Of a DNA stretch of 6,540 bases, positions 1 through 6,539 are shown piece by piece. Both the position numbers and the translations under genes were made by a program. The DNA is from an uncultured bacterium. Lineage in GTDB: Bacteria; Verrucomicrobiota; Kiritimatiellia; RFP12; UBA1067. The notes under the pieces were generated by a model, which worked only from the letters and a program-made list of their open reading frames with translations, was not told the DNA's origin and ran no database searches. The stretch is taken from positions 1 through 6,540 of the forward strand of contig CAMIVJ010000161.1 of the NCBI GenBank assembly GCA_946401765.1. The letters run 5' to 3'. How positions within the stretch are numbered: position 1 is the first letter of the stretch; the number at the start of each line of letters is the position of its first letter.

Positions 1-559
1 CCCAGTGCGCGCCGAGGAAGGTGTAGCCGTTGACTTGCTTCACGCTGAACGGGACGTAGGGCTCGTGGAAGGCCTTGTCCCACCAGCCGGCGATGTCCTT
101 GCGGAGGATGTGCTTCGCGCGCTCCTTCGGGTCTGGGTAGCGCTTCTCCGCGTGTCCGCCGTAGCTGTAGCCGACCCAGTCGTGGTTGCCGGTGATGAAG
201 AACTTGGCGACGGGGCGGCCGTCGGGGTATTTGTCGCCTGGGAACACGGAGTACCATGCCTCGGCTACGGCCATGAGGTTTTCGTCCATGCCCTTGTCCG
301 CCATGTCGCCGGCGATCGCGACGGCGTCGACGCCCTGTGCGCGGAACCATTCAAGCGTGTGCTTGAACGTGAGGTTGTTGCCGAACGCCTCCATCTTCTC
401 GTCAGCGCCCACGTGGAGGATGTGGATGTCGGAGACAACGCCGAAGCGCAGACGCGGCGTCTCCCCGGCCTTGAAGCCTGGCGCGGCGAGGAACCGGCAG
501 CCCCCGAACGCGCCGAACGACGCGGCGCCGCCGATGAAGAACCTTCTTGAGATGTTCAT
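1..559 (-). CDS. Tat-exported calcineurin-like metallophosphoesterase, N-terminal part (3' end outside window)
   Basis: Partial gene: ATG at 557-559, with the frame open to the left edge (186 residues seen). A twin-arginine leader begins the protein (SRRFFIGGA at residues 4-12, then an Ala/Gly/Phe-rich core), so folded export by Tat is likely. Cys21 follows FGG and could be a lipid-attachment residue, but the lipobox is poor. The mature part carries the first metallophosphoesterase metal-binding motifs in order: SDIHI (Asp44, His46), GDMAD (Asp85) and GNHDW (Asn125, His126). The later His motifs fall outside the window. Such enzymes use a two-metal centre to hydrolyse phosphoesters; the substrate cannot be told. 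The start is supported by AAGGAGA at 569-575, nine bases upstream. It follows the lyase-like gene by 72 bases with no terminator, so it is probably in the same operon. The fold is confident; the role is unknown. Confidence 0.9.
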   Translation of the reverse strand, partial: MNISRRFFIGGAASFGAFGGCRFLAAPGFKAGETPRLRFGVVSDIHILHVGADEKMEAFGNNLTFKHTLEWFRAQGVDAVAIAGDMADKGMDENLMAVAEAWYSVFPGDKYPDGRPVAKFFITGNHDWVGYSYGGHAEKRYPDPKERAKHILRKDIAGWWDKAFHEPYVPFSVKQVNGYTFLGAHW

Positions 560-560
560 T

Positions 561-635
561 TCAGTATTTCTCCTTGTTGGCTATTGCAAGTTGCTTCTCT
601 TGCGCTTTCATGGCAAAGCAATTAAAGAAGTTCAT
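561..635 (-). other. Possible 24-codon coupling ORF between the lyase-like and phosphoesterase genes
   Basis: The interval between these two genes is open in one frame. Its ATG (633-635) overlaps the upstream stop as ATGA, and its own TGA (561-563) lies one base before the phosphoesterase ATG. The peptide would be 24 residues, Phe-rich then Lys/Glu/Gln-rich, starting MNFFNCFAMKAQ. The phosphoesterase Shine-Dalgarno lies inside it. Against it: the nearest purine-rich ribosome site (AGAGGA) is only about one base from the ATG, and only 13 of its 23 post-start codons end in G or C, against 18 of the first 20 in the phosphoesterase. It may only be an open spacer, or may let ribosomes keep moving between genes. 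I know no homologue. Confidence 0.2.
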
Positions 636-3019
636 TCCTCTGGCTCCTGCGACGGATCTGCGGCAAGGAAAAGGCGGTCTATCTTAGTGCCATCCTCGCG
701 GGCGTGGAGGGTGAGCACAACAGGTCCTGCGGGGAGCGCAAGCTCGGTCTTGAACGCGCGCCACTGCCACTGACCCTTCGTGACGCCGGTGGGCCACACC
801 GTTACGTCGAGAACGGTCTTGCTGCGCGACTTCGCCACCGGGAACTCGCCAGTGCACGCCGAGACGAAGAACGAGTCGTCGTCCGGCGTAGGCGCCCACA
901 CGCGTCCCCACAGGCGATACACGCCCGCATCCTGCACGTCGAGCTGCCATGACACGGATCCCCGTGCGGACCTTCTGCCGCCGGGCTCTCCCGGCACCCA
1001 TACGAACCTGCCTCCGTGCGCGCCTGGATCGGCATCCGCCTTGAACACATGGTCCATTGCTCCGCTCTCCGCCTCCCACATCGCCTCGCGCCTCTTCGAC
1101 ACCGGCACGCGGTTTGCGGCGATCGCCTTTAGCATCCGCTCGCGCTCGGCGCGGTATTCGGCAAGCCCAGGCGCCTCGCCGATGATCTCCGCGCCGATGT
1201 CGCGTCCGTCGAGAGCGAAGACGGCCCGTGCCGGCTCTGGCTCGACGAGCGATGGCGTGGCAAACGGCGCGGCGGCGCCAAGGGAAAGCGGACCCTCCTC
1301 GCCGGCGGCCCTGATAGCCACGTTGGTGGCCGAGGCGTGGACAGAGCAGACTGCGGCGGCGAAAGACGCGCAGAACGCGGCGAACTTCGCGGATGTTGAA
1401 GCATCGTCAGTCACGCGCACCCAGAAGGCCGCAGCCGGAGGATTTGCGGCGTCAATCGAACGTCCCCAGAAGTCGTGATGTGCAACAGTGAGGCGCAGGG
1501 CGTTCACGTCAGGCGCGTCATCCCACACCACCGCCGCGGGAGCGCGCTCGCCAGTGACGCCGCGCGACCATGCAACGCGCGCCGCGAAGGCGCCGCCGCC
1601 GTGGCGCACGAAGACGCAGCCACCGGGCGGAAGCGGATGGGCAAATGGACGCCCCCGCACAGGCACGATGGCGGCGTCGCCGACGTAGATTTCATCGACG
1701 TCGCCGGGAAACACGAAGTGCGATTCGAGCGTAGGCGTATCCTGCGGCACGTCGCCCGGACGGTACACCGCGAGCCCGAGCGCATCGCGTCCGCGCTGCA
1801 CGCCGCACCAGAACGGCCGCAGGTGAAGCGTCTTCTGGTGTGGACCGTTTCCTTCTGGTATCTTCTTCATGCCATACGGGTCTCGGCGGGCGTCGGCGAT
1901 GAAGTATCCTCTCGCCTTGCGCATGGAGGAGGCGAAGTCGATGGCAAGGGGTATGTCCATGTTCCAGTAGTTCGCGCCTGAAACGCCAAGCGCGATGTTG
2001 CGCCCGATCCAGGCGGTGCGGTACTTTTCGTCGTCTTCGCCCCAGAACGACACGATCGTGCGCGGAGCGAGCGAGGCGAGGGACATGATGGATGCGGGCG
2101 GACGCCATTCGGACAGCACGAGCTCAAGCGGCGGGCGCTCCTCCGAGCCCGGAAGCGGCGCTGCAACGCCGACAGCCCGCAGAAGCGCGGCCACGCCGCC
2201 CATGCCGTAGAGGTAGTCGTAGTCGCGGCTGTGGGTTCCGGCAAGCCGTCCGGCCGGGGCGAACGCAGAAGCGCAGACGTCGGTCCAGAAGAGCTTCAGC
2301 AGTCGCTCGGCGCGGTCGCGCACCGCCGCGTCGCGCACGTAGGCGTGTAGGCGGTGGAGGTTCAAGATGTCGACCGCCGTGTATGCGGGGCTCGAGTATT
2401 CGCACACTCCGAAGAGCGCAGTGTTAAGCGTGAAGGCGTCTAGGCGCTTGACGCCTTCGTCGAAGACATCACGCCGGGAGCGTGCCTCGCCGAGGAGGAC
2501 GAGGTTCACGGCGTTCATGATCGCGATGTTGGTGTAGGAGTCGCGCACGCGATGCGAGAGGCAGCCGGCGATGGCGCGGTCGAGGATCGCGAGGAACTTC
2601 TCGCGCTGGGCGGGGGACATCTTGCCGAGATGGTCGCGCGCGATGAGCGAACCCGTCTGCATGCAGAAGTCGACAGCGTTCAAGTCCATCACGAATCCGT
2701 CTCGCCACGACCAGCGGAAGTTGCCGAAGGTGCGGCTGGCGGGGTCGCGGTCCTGCATTTCGGCGGCGACGTCGAAGAGGAGGTCGAGCGCGTCGAGGTG
2801 GCGCGACGCCTCGCAGAAGCAGAACGCCGCCTGGAACAACTCCGCGGCGCCAAGCGCGCGGTCGTGGCGCCGGGCCTTTTCGACGGTGCCGGCGAAGGCT
2901 CCCTGCGCACGCTGTTCCATGTATGCGGCACGGTCGACCTGCATCGTCACGGCGATGCACGGCGCAATCAGCGCAGCGAGAACGATGCTTCCGCAGAGAG
3001 CCTTTCTTCCTGTTGCCAT
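632..3019 (-). CDS. Exported polysaccharide-lyase-like protein with C-terminal carbohydrate-binding-like module
   Basis: 795 residues; function not assigned with certainty. A Sec signal peptide (Arg5-Lys6, hydrophobic core 7-20, likely cut after CIA at 23) precedes a helical region of about residues 30-290. That region reads like the (alpha/alpha) toroid of polysaccharide lyases and related six-hairpin enzymes. Polar clusters in it could form an active site: SYTNIAIMNAVN (161-172), CEYSSPAY (206-213) and GTHSRDYDYLYG (261-272, His263, Arg265, Tyr267, Tyr270). Asn, His, Tyr and Arg are the usual catalytic set of toroid lyases. Residues about 320-600 look beta-rich, as the sandwich domain behind such toroids does. 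Residues about 647-787 form a galactose-binding-like module resembling CBM6/CBM35, from WEAESG through YRLWGRVW to GTKIDRLFL. The start has GGAGGA at 3031-3036, eleven bases upstream. It lies 36 bases after the peptidase gene. A glycan substrate is likely but unidentified; glycoside hydrolase is an alternative. Confidence 0.75.
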   Translation of the reverse strand: MATGRKALCGSIVLAALIAPCIAVTMQVDRAAYMEQRAQGAFAGTVEKARRHDRALGAAELFQAAFCFCEASRHLDALDLLFDVAAEMQDRDPASRTFGNFRWSWRDGFVMDLNAVDFCMQTGSLIARDHLGKMSPAQREKFLAILDRAIAGCLSHRVRDSYTNIAIMNAVNLVLLGEARSRRDVFDEGVKRLDAFTLNTALFGVCEYSSPAYTAVDILNLHRLHAYVRDAAVRDRAERLLKLFWTDVCASAFAPAGRLAGTHSRDYDYLYGMGGVAALLRAVGVAAPLPGSEERPPLELVLSEWRPPASIMSLASLAPRTIVSFWGEDDEKYRTAWIGRNIALGVSGANYWNMDIPLAIDFASSMRKARGYFIADARRDPYGMKKIPEGNGPHQKTLHLRPFWCGVQRGRDALGLAVYRPGDVPQDTPTLESHFVFPGDVDEIYVGDAAIVPVRGRPFAHPLPPGGCVFVRHGGGAFAARVAWSRGVTGERAPAAVVWDDAPDVNALRLTVAHHDFWGRSIDAANPPAAAFWVRVTDDASTSAKFAAFCASFAAAVCSVHASATNVAIRAAGEEGPLSLGAAAPFATPSLVEPEPARAVFALDGRDIGAEIIGEAPGLAEYRAERERMLKAIAANRVPVSKRREAMWEAESGAMDHVFKADADPGAHGGRFVWVPGEPGGRRSARGSVSWQLDVQDAGVYRLWGRVWAPTPDDDSFFVSACTGEFPVAKSRSKTVLDVTVWPTGVTKGQWQWRAFKTELALPAGPVVLTLHAREDGTKIDRLFLAADPSQEPEE

Positions 3020-3055
3020 GTCTTGCGACTTCCTCCGGCGTTATGGTTCCCGCCC

Positions 3056-6028
3056 CTACTTCTTGCCCGTATCCTTGCCGCCCTCCATGGCAACATTCTC
3101 TACGACGTCGAGATCCTTCTCGCACGTCGCCATCGGTTCGGCGCCAGCGAGCACGCACACCGCAGCGTCCGCAGCGAGAGCGTCCACCTTCGCCGCGAAT
3201 GCGCGCAGATCGGCCTTCGTGGTCTTGAGCATCTCGTCGCGCAGCCTCTGCAGGTCGGCAGCCGTGACGCCGTTCAGATGGCGCTCCATCGCAAGGCCCA
3301 TCTCGGCGCTCGCCGAAAGATAAGGCTCCGTCACGGCCACCGCGCCGATCACGTAGCGGTCTATAGCCTCGGTTCCGTCGGCAAACGCACGCAGCGCATC
3401 ACCGCTGCCAGAGTACACGCCGAGCGAACGTCCGGGCTTGGGGTCGTTCCAGGATAGCCATCCCGCGTCGCCGTTGCGGCGCACGCCGAAGTTACCGCCG
3501 TACGCGCCGCCCTTCACGCGGATCTCCTGCCACAGGTGGTTGAGCGTGAGAATGCGCGCCGCAACCACGGCCGAGCCGCTGTAGAGGCGCTCTGCGGGAT
3601 GCGCCACGCGCGCGGCGAAGCCGATTCCCGCGGAGATGCGGAAGCCTTCGTTTCTGCGCGGGAGCGGCCTGTACGCCACGCGCGCGCCCATGGCGCCGCG
3701 AGGCAGCGTCGCCGCGAGCTGCGCAGCCCACGCGGCGGGAGCGTTGTCCGTAATGCAGACAACGAGGCGGTCCCTGGTGAACACGCGCCGCGCAAGCGCC
3801 GCAAGGCGCTCGCAATATGCGGGCCCGTCGCATGCAAACGCCGTGTCGGCCGTCTGAAGGCGGCGTATCTGCGAGAATCCCGAGAACGTCTCGTCCAGCG
3901 CGCCGCGCGCCGTCAGCTGCGCCGCGGCACGGCGGAACGGAAGCGGACGCGCAGAGAGGCCGGTCGCCGAGCGCTCTGCTCCAATGCGGCGCTGCTTGAG
4001 AATCCGCCCTACTGCATTGGTGTCGGCAAACGACGTCTCGCGCAGCACCTCCGGCACAAGGCGCACCACGTCCGCCCACTTGGCCTCAAGCGCCGAGACA
4101 TCCACCTCCAGATACGGCGACGCCTCGTCGCCTCTGGCCGCCGCCATGGTACCCGCCGCAAACCTGCCGAGCTTTCCGTCGATCTCGTTGCGGAGCTCTT
4201 CGATTGAGTGCTTCGCCGTGGCGAGGTTGCCCAGAAGCGCAGAGAGCATCGGCATGTCGGCCAGCTCCTCGAGCGTAAGGTCCGCAAGCGAAAACGCGAG
4301 CTCCACATGCACCACGCCGTTCGCCTGCGTGTGAGGGCGCACAACTGTGATTCCGTCCGCAGTCGCGACTTCGGTCTTGATCACCGGCGCCTCGGCTGGA
4401 ACATCCCTGACGGCGAGCACCGGCAGCTTCGCGACGTCCTCGGGCTTGTTCGGAGCGGCCTGGTACGCCTCGAGCGCGCGGCATTCGGCCAGCACCTTGT
4501 CGAGCTGCTCCTTCGTCCAGCCGGCCTTCACCTTCGCGAGCGCCGCCTTCTCGGCTGCGGCGTTCTCGGCGGCGAGAGTGCGCGATGGAACGAAGGTGAG
4601 CTCGGCGCGATGCGGGTTCTCGATGAACGTCTCGCGCAGCAGGCGCTCGAACCAGCCGCCTTCGATCTTCGCGCGAAGCGAAGCGAAGCGCGACGCGTTG
4701 CGGAAGGCGTCCGCTGGATCGCCGCCGTAGAGCCAGGAGTCGAATGCGTCGGAGAGAAAACCGAGGCCGCGCGGCGTCTCGCCGAAGTCCTTCTCGCGGT
4801 CGCGGAACTCGGCGCGGTCGAGAAGCGCGGCGAGGCGCGCATGGTCGAGGCCCTTCTCGGCAAGCGAGGCGATGACGGAGCGCACGGTGCGGCGCACTTC
4901 GTCCACATTCTCATTCTTCACGTTCTTGACTATGATGCTCGCCTCGAGCTGGGCAGCCCCGCCCACGCCCATGTGAACGTCCTCGCAGAGGCCCTTCGAG
5001 AGAAGCGTCTTCTTGAGGGGCGCCTCGTTCGAGCCCGCAAGCGCGTCCGTGAGCACATCTACGGCCATGTACTTCTCGCGCTCGTCGAACCTGCCGAACA
5101 CCCACGCGTCGCCGAGGATCACCTTGCCCTCCTCGCTTTCGGCGGCGCCGATCTCGTACTTCATCGTCTTCTTCGACGAGACCGGCTTCTGGTACGCGAT
5201 CTCGGCGTCAACCGCCTTGCGCGGATAGGGCTCCAGAAAGCCCTGGAGCTTCGCGAGCACGGCCTTGAGGTCGATGCGTCCGTCGAGGAAGATGCGCGCG
5301 TTCGACGGGTGGTAGAAGCGGTTGTAGAAATTCCTGTAGCCATCGAAGTCGAGGGTTGGAATGGCGGCCGGGTCGCCGCCCGAGACGAAGCCGTAGCACG
5401 TCTCAGGATAGAGCATGCGGCGCAGCTCGTGGTAGAGGCGGCGCTCAGGCGTGGAGAACGCGCCCTTCATCTCGCTGTACACGATGCCGTTGCGGGCGAG
5501 CTCGCCGTCGGCAGATGCGAGCTCGTAGTGCCAGCCCTCCTGCCTGAAGGCGAGAGGCGACTTGACGCTCAGGGGATGGAACACGGCGTCGAGATAGACG
5601 TCCATGAGATTCATGAGGTCCGCGCGGTTGCGCGAGCACACCGGATACATCGTGTGGTCGGAGCTGGTGTATGCGTTTAGGAACGTGGCGAACGAGCTCT
5701 TCAGCAGATCCACGAACGGCTCCTTGACGGGATACTTGTCGGAGCCGCAGAGCACGGAGTGCTCGATGATGTGCGGCACGCCGGTGTCGTCGCTCGGCAG
5801 CGTGCGGAAGCCGATCGCGAACGTCATGTTGTCGTCGTCGCGCTCGAGCCACACGAGGTCGGCGCCGTTCTTCGCGAACTCCATGCGCACGAGGCGTCCC
5901 TGCACCTCGGGCAGGGACACGACGTCTTTCACGACGAATCCCGACAGCTCTTCTCCAGGTTTGAGTTCGATTGCGGCAATCGGCAACGCCGCGGCTGCGG
6001 CAGCACACATAGACATGATCTTTCCCAT
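3056..6028 (-). CDS. Exported M16C zinc metallopeptidase, presequence-protease (PreP/Cym1) type
   Basis: 990 residues, close to the usual length of PreP/Cym1 proteins, which are clamshell enzymes that degrade short unfolded peptides in an enclosed chamber. The inverted zinc motif HIIEH (86-90: ligands His86 and His90, catalytic Glu89) runs into the family-typical SVLCGSDKYPVKEPF and NAYTSSDHTMYPV. The third ligand is Glu186 in GIVYSEMKGA, 100 residues after the first His, as in PreP. The non-catalytic C-terminal half keeps the substrate-binding Arg/Tyr pair (Arg837, Tyr843 in IRVKGGAYGG). All catalytic residues are present, so it should be active. The N-terminus is a short alanine-rich signal-like segment (residues 1-19, possible cut after PIAA), suggesting a periplasmic enzyme rather than the organellar or cytosolic location known for studied homologues. 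GAGGAG at 6040-6045, eleven bases upstream, fixes the start. It probably leads the operon with the two downstream genes; the HU terminator lies immediately upstream. Confidence 0.95.
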   Translation of the reverse strand: MGKIMSMCAAAAAALPIAAIELKPGEELSGFVVKDVVSLPEVQGRLVRMEFAKNGADLVWLERDDDNMTFAIGFRTLPSDDTGVPHIIEHSVLCGSDKYPVKEPFVDLLKSSFATFLNAYTSSDHTMYPVCSRNRADLMNLMDVYLDAVFHPLSVKSPLAFRQEGWHYELASADGELARNGIVYSEMKGAFSTPERRLYHELRRMLYPETCYGFVSGGDPAAIPTLDFDGYRNFYNRFYHPSNARIFLDGRIDLKAVLAKLQGFLEPYPRKAVDAEIAYQKPVSSKKTMKYEIGAAESEEGKVILGDAWVFGRFDEREKYMAVDVLTDALAGSNEAPLKKTLLSKGLCEDVHMGVGGAAQLEASIIVKNVKNENVDEVRRTVRSVIASLAEKGLDHARLAALLDRAEFRDREKDFGETPRGLGFLSDAFDSWLYGGDPADAFRNASRFASLRAKIEGGWFERLLRETFIENPHRAELTFVPSRTLAAENAAAEKAALAKVKAGWTKEQLDKVLAECRALEAYQAAPNKPEDVAKLPVLAVRDVPAEAPVIKTEVATADGITVVRPHTQANGVVHVELAFSLADLTLEELADMPMLSALLGNLATAKHSIEELRNEIDGKLGRFAAGTMAAARGDEASPYLEVDVSALEAKWADVVRLVPEVLRETSFADTNAVGRILKQRRIGAERSATGLSARPLPFRRAAAQLTARGALDETFSGFSQIRRLQTADTAFACDGPAYCERLAALARRVFTRDRLVVCITDNAPAAWAAQLAATLPRGAMGARVAYRPLPRRNEGFRISAGIGFAARVAHPAERLYSGSAVVAARILTLNHLWQEIRVKGGAYGGNFGVRRNGDAGWLSWNDPKPGRSLGVYSGSGDALRAFADGTEAIDRYVIGAVAVTEPYLSASAEMGLAMERHLNGVTAADLQRLRDEMLKTTKADLRAFAAKVDALAADAAVCVLAGAEPMATCEKDLDVVENVAMEGGKDTGKK

Positions 6029-6039
6029 TTTACAACCAG

Positions 6040-6045
6040 CTCCTC
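6040..6045 (-). promoter_or_regulatory. Ribosome-binding site of the M16 peptidase, abutting the HU terminator
   Basis: GAGGAG on the minus strand, eleven bases before the peptidase ATG. The eight-T tract of the preceding terminator ends only three bases upstream. A read-through transcript would therefore carry a strong GC hairpin just 5' of this site, which might affect ribosome access. Confidence 0.8.
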
Positions 6046-6048
6046 TTC

Positions 6049-6082
6049 AAAAAAAACGGCCGGCGCCACACGGACGCCGGCC
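6049..6082 (-). terminator. Rho-independent terminator of the HU gene
   Basis: Perfect 8-bp GC stem: GGCCGGCG at 6075-6082 and CGCCGGCC at 6058-6065, with a nine-base loop. One G and eight consecutive Ts (6049-6056) follow on the minus strand. It lies 27 bases past the HU stop codon and is a canonical intrinsic terminator in sequence. Confidence 0.92.
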
Positions 6083-6083
6083 T

Positions 6084-6102
6084 TCTCTGCACGACGCAGA
6101 GA
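6084..6102 (-). repeat. Second hairpin directly upstream of the HU terminator
   Basis: TCTCTGC and GCAGAGA form a perfect 7-bp stem around a five-base loop, between the HU stop codon and the terminator stem, one base from the latter. It lacks its own T-tract. It may protect the HU mRNA 3' end or help the terminator. Confidence 0.7.
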
Positions 6103-6109
6103 CCAGGAA

Positions 6110-6427
6110 TTACTTCTTGGCCTTCGGCGGAACGAGCGCGTCCTTCGCGGCCTTCGCGAGACGGAACTTCGCGACCTTGCACGCGGGCTTCTTGATGGCC
6201 TCGCCGGTCTGCGGATTGCGCACGGTGCGGGCACCCTGCTTCTTGATGAGGAGCTTGCCGAGGCCAGGGATGACCCAGCCCTTCTCGTTCTGGCGGGCGC
6301 CCTCGTACGCGAGCTCGATGAGCTTGTCGTAGATGGCCGCTGCCTGCTTCTTGCTGACCTCACCGGCTTCGGCGAGCGCGGCCATCAGGCCGCTCTTGGT
6401 CGTAGGGACTTCAACTTTCTTTGCCAT
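6110..6427 (-). CDS. HU/IHF-family nucleoid DNA-binding protein
   Basis: 105 residues, slightly longer than the typical 90 of HU because of a nine-residue N-terminal extension and a basic C-terminal tail. HU proteins dimerise and bend DNA with two beta-arms, compacting the nucleoid and assisting replication and transcription. The helical dimerisation part is at about residues 10-47, then PGLGKLLIKK (54-63), the arm with RTVRNPQTGEAIKKP (67-81, Pro72 at the expected intercalating position) and the last helix FRLAKAAKDAL (88-98). The tail ends PKAKK. The frame is open back to an ATG at 6508, but that would add 27 residues unlike HU and swallow the promoter. The ATG at 6425-6427 is preferred because the family N-terminus fits and AAGGAA lies eight bases upstream. 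It probably forms its own transcription unit, with its own promoter and terminator. Whether it acts as homodimer or heterodimer cannot be told. Confidence 0.95.
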   Translation of the reverse strand: MAKKVEVPTTKSGLMAALAEAGEVSKKQAAAIYDKLIELAYEGARQNEKGWVIPGLGKLLIKKQGARTVRNPQTGEAIKKPACKVAKFRLAKAAKDALVPPKAKK

Positions 6428-6435
6428 TTTGTTCG

Positions 6436-6441
6436 TTCCTT
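6436..6441 (-). promoter_or_regulatory. Ribosome-binding site of the HU gene
   Basis: AAGGAA eight bases before the ATG at 6425-6427. It decides for the shorter 105-residue HU over the in-frame ATG at 6508. It lies just one base beyond the right arm of the leader inverted repeat. Confidence 0.7.
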
Positions 6442-6442
6442 G

Positions 6443-6479
6443 ATTGGTGCGCAAGGCGGATTTCGCCCGCAACACCAAT
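6443..6479 (-). repeat. Inverted repeat in the HU leader
   Basis: ATTGGTG (6473-6479) and CACCAAT (6443-6449) are perfect 7-bp inverted arms separated by 23 bases, with arm centres 30 bp apart. Inside lies a small GC hairpin, GGCG-AAATC-CGCC. It begins directly after the -10 element and ends just before the ribosome-binding site, so it could be an operator pair or an mRNA leader structure. Confidence 0.6.
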
Positions 6480-6508
6480 AGAATAACGGATTTTTTCGTT
6501 TTGCGCAA
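6480..6508 (-). promoter_or_regulatory. Probable sigma70-type promoter of the HU gene
   Basis: TTGCGC (6503-6508) and TATTCT (6480-6485) are separated by exactly 17 bases, in the most AT-rich stretch of the window. The -10 matches the TATAAT consensus at four of six positions; the -35 keeps only TTG. Transcription would begin near 6472-6475, giving a leader of about 45-50 bases. A-tracts upstream could act as an UP element. Called by eye. Confidence 0.55.
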
Positions 6509-6510
6509 GA

Positions 6511-6539
6511 CGGAAAATGATTTTTCTTTGATTTTTCCG
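6511..6539 (-). promoter_or_regulatory. A-tract region upstream of the HU promoter
   Basis: GAAAAATCA occurs twice (6529-6537 and 6518-6526), starts 11 bp apart, close to one helical turn. CGGAAAA (6533-6539) and TTTTCCG (6511-6517) frame the block as inverted arms. This composition suits an UP element or bent DNA. The window ends one base further on, so its full extent is unknown. Confidence 0.4.

Noticed and set aside
5..550. 181-codon plus-strand frame at the left edge
   Set aside because: It is antisense to the metallophosphoesterase, which has the three metal-binding motifs and a Tat leader.
3020..3055. Possible promoter or terminator between the peptidase and lyase-like genes
   Set aside because: The 36 bases hold a strong GGAGGA ribosome-binding site but no stem with a T-tract and no -10/-35 pair.
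2552..3457. 301-codon plus-strand frame spanning the lyase-like/peptidase junction
   Set aside because: It crosses two minus-strand genes with good ribosome-binding sites, and its translation has no recognisable motif. It is a shadow frame.
4673..4690. Short tandem run of GCGAA units
   Set aside because: It lies within the peptidase gene and encodes an ordinary Arg/Ala/Ser/Leu stretch; too short to be a meaningful repeat.
4208..5680. 490-codon open frame on the plus strand
   Set aside because: It lies wholly antisense to the M16 peptidase, whose motifs are unmistakable. Long antisense frames are expected in GC-rich coding DNA, and its Arg/Leu/Val-rich translation shows no recognisable domain.
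6428..6508. 27-residue N-terminal extension of HU from the ATG at 6508
   Set aside because: It would translate through the proposed promoter and leader, matches nothing in the HU family, and the internal ATG has its own ribosome-binding site.
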